DNA from: Eubacteriaceae bacterium
GTDB taxonomy: Bacteria > Bacillota > Clostridia > Eubacteriales > Anaerofustaceae
Direction of reading: 5' to 3'
Length of the DNA: 21,671 nt
NCBI GenBank assembly: GCA_017613995.1
Contig: JAGACT010000134.1
Location: 1 to 21,671, forward strand
A model generated the notes under the pieces. That model was not told where the DNA came from, made no database searches, and saw only the letters and a list, made by a program, of their open reading frames with translations. Positions 16,325 through 21,671 of this stretch are shown here, one piece after another. Position 1 is the first letter of the stretch. Each line of letters starts with the position of its first letter. The position numbers and the translations under genes were made by a program.

Positions 16325-17368
16325 TTGGATTACAGAGCGCTGTCAACGGAACTGAACAGGGGAGAGGTTGCCTCCTGCTACCTTTTCATAGCATACGACC
16401 GCTACATCGCGAAGGCCTACGTGCGCCTTATAAAAGGGATGATCCTCACGGGGGAGCTGGCGGACATGAACTGCAGGGTATTCGACGATAAAAAAGTGGA
16501 CGCCCGCGTCCTGGCCGCCGAGCTTAACGCCATGCCCATGATGGCCGAAAAGAGGATGGTGGTCATCGATTCCGACAGTTTCGGGGCCGTGACCCAGTCA
16601 AAGGAGCTTTCGGGGGTCCTGGAAAACTTCATCTCATCCGACCCTTCCCACATCTGTCTGGTGTGCATAACCCCCAAGATGCCGGACAAGAGGACGAAGC
16701 TGTACTCGGCCCTGAGCTCCCACGCGAAGATCGTGGAGATGAAGCGCTACGACGAAAAGGGCCTTTCAGATTACATCTCAAACCGCCTGAAGGCATCGAA
16801 GCTCTCCATCTCGAAGGAGGCCCTGGAATGGTTCCTGGACGCGGTGGACTATACGGCCTACCGCAGCGAGACGGATCTGGGGTACGTGGTCAATGAGCTG
16901 GACAAGATAACCGCCTGGTGCCGCGGGAAAAAGACAGTGAGCCTGGAGGACGTGAAGGCCGTTTGCGCCCCCACCGTATCCCGGGACATCTCCCGCTATA
17001 CCGACAGCGTCCTTCGGGGGGACATGAAGAGCGCCATGGAGGGCATGAACGACCTCAGAAAGCTGCGCACCGGCCTTGCCCTGGTGATGTATTCCCTGGA
17101 CGGGGCCCTGAGGCAGAACGCCCTGATGGTGCATTCCTTCTCCCAGGGCATGACGGAATCCGAGGTGGCCAAAAAGCTCGGGAAGCATCCCTACGTCATC
17201 AAGCTGGCAAGAAAGAACAACGCCCTGGACCTGGAAGGGTCTCTGAGGGGCATCGGGATACTGGGGGATACCGACAGGAGGCTCAAGAGAGGCCTTCTGG
17301 ACGACGAATCCGCCTTCATCCTGATCACCAGGGAACTGACGGCCCTGGCGGCAGACCGGCAGCACTAA
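16325..17368 (+). CDS. holA: DNA polymerase III delta subunit (clamp-loader wrench)
   Basis: A 347-residue protein matching the HolA/YqeN family, whose product opens the beta sliding clamp within the delta-tau-delta' loader. Recognisable traits are the N-terminal block YLFIAYDRYIAKAYVRLIK, the central hydrophobic strands KRMVVIDSDSF and HICLVCIT, the absence of a P-loop as expected for delta, and the helical C-terminal part including YVVNELDKITAW and HPYVIKLARKN. The start is TTG at 16325 with GGAGGAG six nt upstream. The ATG at 16295 is rejected because it overlaps the TATAAT promoter element and would lie upstream of the transcription start. Single-gene unit between divergent and convergent neighbours. 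Confidence 0.93.
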   Translation: MDYRALSTELNRGEVASCYLFIAYDRYIAKAYVRLIKGMILTGELADMNCRVFDDKKVDARVLAAELNAMPMMAEKRMVVIDSDSFGAVTQSKELSGVLENFISSDPSHICLVCITPKMPDKRTKLYSALSSHAKIVEMKRYDEKGLSDYISNRLKASKLSISKEALEWFLDAVDYTAYRSETDLGYVVNELDKITAWCRGKKTVSLEDVKAVCAPTVSRDISRYTDSVLRGDMKSAMEGMNDLRKLRTGLALVMYSLDGALRQNALMVHSFSQGMTESEVAKKLGKHPYVIKLARKNNALDLEGSLRGIGILGDTDRRLKRGLLDDESAFILITRELTALAADRQH

Positions 17369-17372
17369 AAAA

Positions 17373-17415
17373 CCTCCCTTCGCGGAAGTCCCGCGCAAGG
17401 GAGGCTGTTTTTTTT
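17373..17415. terminator. Bidirectional terminator between holA and putP
   Basis: CCTCCCTTCGCGG (17373-17385) pairs with CCGCGCAAGGGAGG (17391-17404), with one bulged C. Eight T follow on the plus strand and six A precede, so the hairpin works for holA on the plus strand and for the convergent symporter gene on the minus strand. Confidence 0.93.
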
Positions 17416-17418
17416 GGC

Positions 17419-18948
17419 TTACAGCAGTTTCTGCACCTTGTCGTAGGTGTCGGTGACGCTTTTGTCGGGAGCGGCTGTGACGTTGCTTACGATGAAGATC
17501 ATTATCGCCGAGAAGAGGAATGCCGGCAGCAGCTCGTAGATGGAGAAGAGTCCTCCGAGCTTAGCGATACCGAACTTCCAGATGAACACCATTGCTCCCC
17601 CGCTGACTATGCCCGCGATGGCTCCTGCCTTGTTGGTCCTGCGGTAGAACAGCGAGAACAGCACCAGGGGACCGAAGGCCGCGCCGAATCCCGCCCAGGC
17701 GAAGGATACGATCCTGAATACGCTGGAGGTGGGGTCCACCGCGAAGAATACCGCGATCACCGCGATTATCGCCACGGAGCATCTGGCCAGCACCAGCTTT
17801 TTGACCTCTGTCATCTTGACGCCGAAGAAGTCCACCAGAAGGTCCTGGGTGATGCTGGAGGATGCGGCGATCAGCTGGGAGTCCGCAGTGGACATGGTGG
17901 ACGCCAGTATGCCGGAGAGGAACACGCCGGCCGCGAAGGCGGGGATCCAGCCCCTGGAGGCCAGGAATCTGGAGATGTCGACTATGATGGTCTCGGCCGC
18001 GGAAGCTGAGGCGTAGGGAGCTATGATCCCCGCGCTCACCAGGCCGTAGCCCGCGACGCCGATAAGGATGGCCGCGCCCATGGAGATGATGACCCATACT
18101 GTGGCGACTCGTCTCGAAAGTTTGAGGGCGCCGGGATCCCTGATGGCCATGAATCTGAGGAGGATATGGGGCATTCCGAAGTATCCGAGGCCCCATGCCA
18201 TGGTGGACGCTATCGTGAGTGGCCCGTAGGTGGACGGCGTGCCGCTGGCCACGTCGAATCCCCTCATGACGTCCAGGTATCCGTCCATGCTCCGAACGGA
18301 TGCCAGTATGTTGCCGAATCCTCCGGTGATGCCTTCGGCTATGCCGAGGACCAGCACCAGGGCGATGGACATGACTATGCTCTGGATCAGGTCGGTGGTG
18401 GAAGCGGCCAGGAAGCCTCCCAGCACGCAGTAGCAGGTGATGACCAGGGCCGAGAGCAGCATGGCCTTAAGATAATCCATCCCGAAGAGGTTGCCGAACA
18501 GCTTTCCGCAGGCGGCGAAGCCGGAGGCGGTATAGGGGATGAAGAAGATCACTATGATCAGGGCCGCGATAAGGGAGATGGTGTGCTTTTTGTCTCCGAA
18601 ACGCTTGGAGAAGTACTCCGGCAGGGTCACCGCCGAGAGCTTTTCGGTGTAGATCCTGAGCCTTCTGGCAACGATGAGCCAGTTGACATAGGTGCCGATG
18701 GCAAGGCCGATGGCGGTCCAGGCGGCTTCCGCGATGCCCGTCATAAGGGCCAGTCCGGGAAGACCCATAAGGAGCCATCCGGACATGTCCGAGGCTTCGG
18801 CGCTCATGGCGGTGACCAGGGGCCCGAGGCTGCGGCCTCCCAGATAGAAAAAGGCTATGTCAGAGTTGTGCCGGTTGCTCCGGAATCCTATGTAGATCAT
18901 TCCGGAGATGTACACAACTATGGCTGCGATGATTATCGATGTGTTCAT
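17419..18948 (-). CDS. putP: Sodium/proline symporter (SSS family)
   Basis: A 509-residue sodium:solute symporter with about 13 hydrophobic helices of the LeuT-like SSS family. The signature SDMSGWLLMGLPG near residue 53 (Asp54, Ser56) holds residues tied to Na+ binding in PutP. WGLGYFGMPHILLRFMAI and STMSTADSQLIAASS are the other PutP-type blocks. It imports proline with Na+, as a nutrient or osmoprotectant; another amino acid is possible. The ATG at 18948 is chosen because AGAGGGA stands just upstream and the first membrane helix begins at once. The longer frame to 19032 runs over the -10 promoter box and is rejected. No proline catabolic gene lies next to it in the window. Own promoter; ends at the shared bidirectional terminator. 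Confidence 0.92.
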   Translation of the reverse strand: MNTSIIIAAIVVYISGMIYIGFRSNRHNSDIAFFYLGGRSLGPLVTAMSAEASDMSGWLLMGLPGLALMTGIAEAAWTAIGLAIGTYVNWLIVARRLRIYTEKLSAVTLPEYFSKRFGDKKHTISLIAALIIVIFFIPYTASGFAACGKLFGNLFGMDYLKAMLLSALVITCYCVLGGFLAASTTDLIQSIVMSIALVLVLGIAEGITGGFGNILASVRSMDGYLDVMRGFDVASGTPSTYGPLTIASTMAWGLGYFGMPHILLRFMAIRDPGALKLSRRVATVWVIISMGAAILIGVAGYGLVSAGIIAPYASASAAETIIVDISRFLASRGWIPAFAAGVFLSGILASTMSTADSQLIAASSSITQDLLVDFFGVKMTEVKKLVLARCSVAIIAVIAVFFAVDPTSSVFRIVSFAWAGFGAAFGPLVLFSLFYRRTNKAGAIAGIVSGGAMVFIWKFGIAKLGGLFSIYELLPAFLFSAIMIFIVSNVTAAPDKSVTDTYDKVQKLL

Positions 18949-18981
18949 GATGATTCCCTCTTTTGAATAAATATTGAAAGA

Positions 18982-19011
18982 AGTATAGCACAACAGGAGA
19001 GCAGACTGCAA
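18982..19011 (-). promoter_or_regulatory. Promoter of putP
   Basis: Minus strand: -35 TTGCAG (19006-19011), an 18-nt spacer and the -10 TATACT (18982-18987), about 34 nt before the ATG. It lies after the tetR terminator, so putP is a separate unit from tetR. Confidence 0.75.
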
Positions 19012-19053
19012 CACAGAACGCATACTGTACATCTGATCATATATATTACAATT

Positions 19054-19092
19054 AAAAAGTAACTATACGGCTCAATAAAGCCGCATAGTTAC
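19054..19092 (-). terminator. Terminator of the tetR-family gene
   Basis: Minus strand: GTAACTATGCGGC, loop TTTATTGA, GCCGTATAGTTAC form a 13-bp stem with one G-T wobble, then TTTTT. It lies 42 nt after the stop of the TetR-family gene. Confidence 0.88.
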
Positions 19093-19134
19093 AAGAATGC
19101 ATTACAGAACGAAATCCTGATAAAAATGTATATA

Positions 19135-19722
19135 TTACTTTTTCGATCTGATCCCCGAAAGCAGAAGGGGCAGCAGCCTCTCCGAATAGTCCTTCAGGGA
19201 GAAGGCGAATCCCGACAGGCACCATTCGCAGATCAGGGCCCGCTCGCACATGGCGTAGAGCCTTACCATGTCGGATACGCTCATTTCATCCGTCAGCTCC
19301 CCCTTCTCCCGGCCCCTGCTCATGAGCTTTCGAAGCAGCTTGTAGTATGTTCTGGAACTGTCAAGAAGGCTCTTTTCACCTCCCGAGGTGATCTGGGTGG
19401 AATACAGCCTGGAGATGAGTTCCGGATCGATCCTCTGCTCGATCATGGAAAAAAGCTCCCGGTTGAGATACATCAGCGTATCGAAGGTATCCTGATCCTC
19501 GCTGAGGTCCTCCGCGAGGATCTCGTACTGCTCGTCGAAGAGGTAGGCCAGGCTTCCCAGCAGGTCATCCTTGCTTTTGAAATAGTGATAGAAGCTCCCC
19601 CTGGAGGTGGCGCTCCTTTCCACTATCTCCTCTATAGTGGTGTCGTCGTATCCCTGGGAGTAGAAAAGCTCCCACGCGGCCGACACTATCTTTCCCTTTG
19701 TGTTGCGGGTCTTCCTTGCCAT
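19135..19722 (-). CDS. TetR/AcrR-family transcriptional regulator
   Basis: A 195-residue regulator. The N-terminal helix-turn-helix spans about residues 10-55, with FYSQGYDDTTIEEIVERSA and the recognition helix SRGSFYHYFKSKDDLL. The remainder is an all-helical ligand-binding and dimer domain that diverges, as is normal for the family, so the effector is unknown. The ATG has GGAGGG five nt upstream. It is divergent from rel and lies upstream of putP in the same direction but separated by its own terminator. It may repress itself and one or both neighbours; a palindrome in the rel leader is a candidate site (inference). Confidence 0.93.
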   Translation of the reverse strand: MARKTRNTKGKIVSAAWELFYSQGYDDTTIEEIVERSATSRGSFYHYFKSKDDLLGSLAYLFDEQYEILAEDLSEDQDTFDTLMYLNRELFSMIEQRIDPELISRLYSTQITSGGEKSLLDSSRTYYKLLRKLMSRGREKGELTDEMSVSDMVRLYAMCERALICEWCLSGFAFSLKDYSERLLPLLLSGIRSKK

Positions 19723-19739
19723 AGTTTCCCTCCGGCACT

Positions 19740-19745
19740 ATTATA
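19740..19745 (-). promoter_or_regulatory. Probable -10 box of the tetR-family gene
   Basis: A perfect TATAAT on the minus strand, 17 nt before the ATG, so the leader would be very short (about 10 nt). No convincing -35 was found at 16-18 nt. Confidence 0.5.
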
Positions 19746-19786
19746 CAAAAAAAGCGGCTGTTAGGGGTCATGATGGGCCCCGATTC

Positions 19787-19815
19787 TTGAAAAAAACCTC
19801 CGGCTGAGTTATAAT
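19787..19815 (+). promoter_or_regulatory. Promoter of rel
   Basis: -35 TTGAAA (19787-19792), a 17-nt spacer and a perfect -10 TATAAT (19810-19815). Transcription would start near 19822, about 32 nt before the GTG start. Confidence 0.88.
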
Positions 19816-19820
19816 AACTA

Positions 19821-19838
19821 TTCAATTCATGAAATGAA
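19821..19838. repeat. 18-bp palindrome in the rel leader, candidate operator
   Basis: TTCAATTCATGAAATGAA is an inverted repeat with one mismatch per half. It starts six nt after the rel -10 box and runs into the ribosome site. A second TCATGA core lies at 19768-19773, upstream of the rel -35. The position would suit a repressor such as the divergent TetR-family protein; this is a guess from location. Confidence 0.45.
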
Positions 19839-19853
19839 AGGAGGATATCCGCA

Positions 19854-21671
19854 GTGAGCGAAGCAGTAAACGTAGCAGTGAACACTTCGGCGGAACGGCT
19901 GAGGCTCAGAGACAGGACCGGAAGGGATCTCGATCTGGAGGATCTGCTCAGCGAGGTGAGGCAGTACAATCCCCAGGCGGACTGCGAACTGATCCGCAAA
20001 GCCTACGAGACAGCCCGGGACGCCCATGAGGGGCAGAGCCGCTATTCCGGAGACCCGTACATAACGCATCCCCTGGCGGTGGCCATGATACTGGCCCAGA
20101 TGCACATGGACCAGTCCACCATCATAGCGGGTCTCCTCCATGACGTCATAGAGGATACTCCCCTGACCTACGGGGACATAAAGGAGGGCTTCGGCGAGGA
20201 AGTGGCGGACCTGGTGGACGGAGTCACCAAGATCACCAAGTTCCAGTTCTCCAGCAACGAGGAAGCCCAGATAGAGTCCTACAGGAAGATGTTCGTGTCC
20301 ATGGCCAGCGACGTGCGGGTCATAATAGTCAAGCTCTGCGACAGGCTGCACAACATGCGCACCCTGGACGCCATGCGTCCGGAAAAGCAGATACAGAAAT
20401 CCCACGAGACCCTGGACATCTACGCCCCCATAGCCCACCGGCTGGGCATGTTCAACATCAAGTGGGAGTTCGAGGATCTGGCCCTGAGGTATCTGGAGCC
20501 CGAAAAGTACAGGGAACTGGAGAGCAGCATCAAGCTCAAGCGCCAGGAGAGGGAGAAGTACATCGACGACGTCATCGCGGTGCTTCGCGAAAAGCTCGAC
20601 GAGGAGCATATCGAGTGCGAGATATACGGCAGGCCCAAGCACTTCTACAGCATCTACAAGAAGATGCAGACGGGCAAGAGCTTTTCGGACATATACGACC
20701 TGATAGCGGTCAGGGTCATCGTGGATACGGTGGGCGACTGCTACGCCGTGCTGGGCTGGGTCCATACTCTGTGGAAGCCCATCCCCGGCAGGATCAAGGA
20801 TTACATCGCCATGCCGAAGCCCAACATGTACCAGTCCCTGCACACCACCGTGATAGGTCCCGGAGGCAGCCCCTTCGAGATCCAGATCCGCACAAAGGAG
20901 ATGCATCTGGTGGCGGAATACGGCATCGCCGCCCACTGGAAGTACAAGGAAGGCAAGAAGGGCAGCGACGAGCTGGCGGAGAAGCTCCAGTGGCTCATGG
21001 AGATCAAGGAGCTGGAGAAGGAGTCCGAGGGCGCCGAGGATTTCGTGGAATCCGTCAAGTCCGACCTGTATTCGGAGGAGGTCTTCGTGTTCACCCCCAA
21101 GGGAAAGGTTTTCGAGCTTCCCGCGGGCAGCACCCCCATAGACTTCGCCTACAGGGTCCATACCGACGTGGGCAACCACTGCACCGGAGCCAAGGTCCAC
21201 GGCAAGATCGTTCCCCTGACCTACAAGCTGGAGACCGGGGACATAGTTGAGATAATCACGTCGCCCTCATCCAAGGGCCCCAGCCGTGACTGGCTGAACA
21301 TAGTGGTGTCCCCTCAGGCCCGCAACAAGATCAGGGCATTCCTGAGAAAGACAGACAGGGAAGAGAACGTCATCAAGGGCAAGGACGCCGTCAGGAGGGA
21401 AGCGAAGCACCTGAAGGTGGACTACAACGCCGTGGTGAACAACAAGTACACTGACTTCATCTGCCGCCGCTTCAACGTGCTCAGCTGGGACGACCTGTTC
21501 GCCGCCATAGGATACGGAGGCATCAGGCCAGGCTACGTGATCCAGAGGATAAAGGACCGCTTCCCGGAGGACTTCGTCCGGGAAGAGGAGAAGAACACCT
21601 TCGTGAAGGCCCCCAAGACCGACACCTCCAAGGCGGTGCACGTCCAGGGCAATTCCGACCTGTCGGTGAAG
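19854..21671 (+). CDS. rel: Bifunctional (p)ppGpp synthetase/hydrolase, 5' part
   Basis: The first 606 codons of the long RelA/SpoT-homologue; the 3' end lies beyond the window. It makes (p)ppGpp from ATP and GTP/GDP on starved ribosomes and also degrades it. The GTG at 19854 has AAGGAGG nine nt upstream. The HD hydrolase domain is intact: HPLAVAM at 72-78, His96-Asp97 in LLHDVIEDT, and Asp163 in CDRLHNMRT. The synthetase domain holds GRPKHFYSIYKKM, IYDLIAVRVIV, RIKD at 313-316 and YQSLHTT from 326. The RxKD form is the one seen in bifunctional Rel/SpoT, in contrast to ExDD of synthetase-only RelA. The TGS domain spans about 410-470 (FVFTPKGKVFELP). The C-terminal zinc-finger and ACT regions are not in view. 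Divergent from the TetR-family gene. Confidence 0.96.
   Translation, partial: MSEAVNVAVNTSAERLRLRDRTGRDLDLEDLLSEVRQYNPQADCELIRKAYETARDAHEGQSRYSGDPYITHPLAVAMILAQMHMDQSTIIAGLLHDVIEDTPLTYGDIKEGFGEEVADLVDGVTKITKFQFSSNEEAQIESYRKMFVSMASDVRVIIVKLCDRLHNMRTLDAMRPEKQIQKSHETLDIYAPIAHRLGMFNIKWEFEDLALRYLEPEKYRELESSIKLKRQEREKYIDDVIAVLREKLDEEHIECEIYGRPKHFYSIYKKMQTGKSFSDIYDLIAVRVIVDTVGDCYAVLGWVHTLWKPIPGRIKDYIAMPKPNMYQSLHTTVIGPGGSPFEIQIRTKEMHLVAEYGIAAHWKYKEGKKGSDELAEKLQWLMEIKELEKESEGAEDFVESVKSDLYSEEVFVFTPKGKVFELPAGSTPIDFAYRVHTDVGNHCTGAKVHGKIVPLTYKLETGDIVEIITSPSSKGPSRDWLNIVVSPQARNKIRAFLRKTDREENVIKGKDAVRREAKHLKVDYNAVVNNKYTDFICRRFNVLSWDDLFAAIGYGGIRPGYVIQRIKDRFPEDFVREEEKNTFVKAPKTDTSKAVHVQGNSDLSVK

Noticed and set aside
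18949..19032. N-terminal extension of putP to 19032
   Set aside because: It overlaps the -10 and -35 boxes; the first membrane helix and ribosome site support the ATG at 18948.

Overview
The window reads as a chromosomal segment of a fairly GC-rich (upper 50s percent by eye) Bacillota genome, most likely class Clostridia. The reasons are a T-box leader with canonical conserved elements, TTGACA/TATAAT-type promoters, strong GGAGG ribosome sites in front of TTG and GTG as well as ATG starts, one long bifunctional Rel, and a large MacB-type ABC fusion pair of a kind common in Clostridia. I cannot name a genus. No tRNA, rRNA, CRISPR array, transposase, integrase or phage gene was seen.

Layout. 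1-5307 (+): the 3' part of rpoB followed by complete rpoC. RpoB ends in an exceptional 82-residue Asp/Glu/Phe tail with no basic residue. A strong terminator directly after rpoC closes the operon, so rpsL/rpsG/fusA do not follow. 5473-8103 (-): one transcription unit made of a consensus promoter, a complete T-box riboswitch with its own terminator, and a single gene encoding an HTH-cupin regulator fused to an acyl-CoA synthetase (ANL family). This is the most unusual locus in the window, because a tRNA-sensing leader controls an acid:CoA ligase that carries its own putative DNA-binding and ligand-binding head. 8185-16194 (-): a tightly packed operon (gaps of 20, 1, 8 and 1 nt) in the order CPBP intramembrane protease with an extra outside domain, two ATPase-permease fusions of MacB/FtsX type, endonuclease III (nth) and a GT4 glycosyltransferase. 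16288-17415 (+): holA (DNA polymerase III delta) with its own promoter and a bidirectional terminator. 17419-19011 (-): a PutP-like Na+/proline symporter. 19054-19745 (-): a TetR-family regulator. 19787-21671 (+): rel, the bifunctional (p)ppGpp synthetase/hydrolase, divergent from tetR and cut by the window end.

How the genes fit together. The core functions (RNA polymerase, replication clamp loading, base-excision repair, stringent response) are interleaved with accessory envelope and transport genes. The T-box/HTH-cupin/ligase unit suggests a link between amino acid (tRNA charging) status and activation of a carboxylic acid, possibly one derived from amino acid fermentation. The CPBP-ABC-ABC group looks like a membrane export or envelope-stress module with a lipid or surface glycosyltransferase in the same transcript. 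These functional links are inferences from gene order and domains, not demonstrated.
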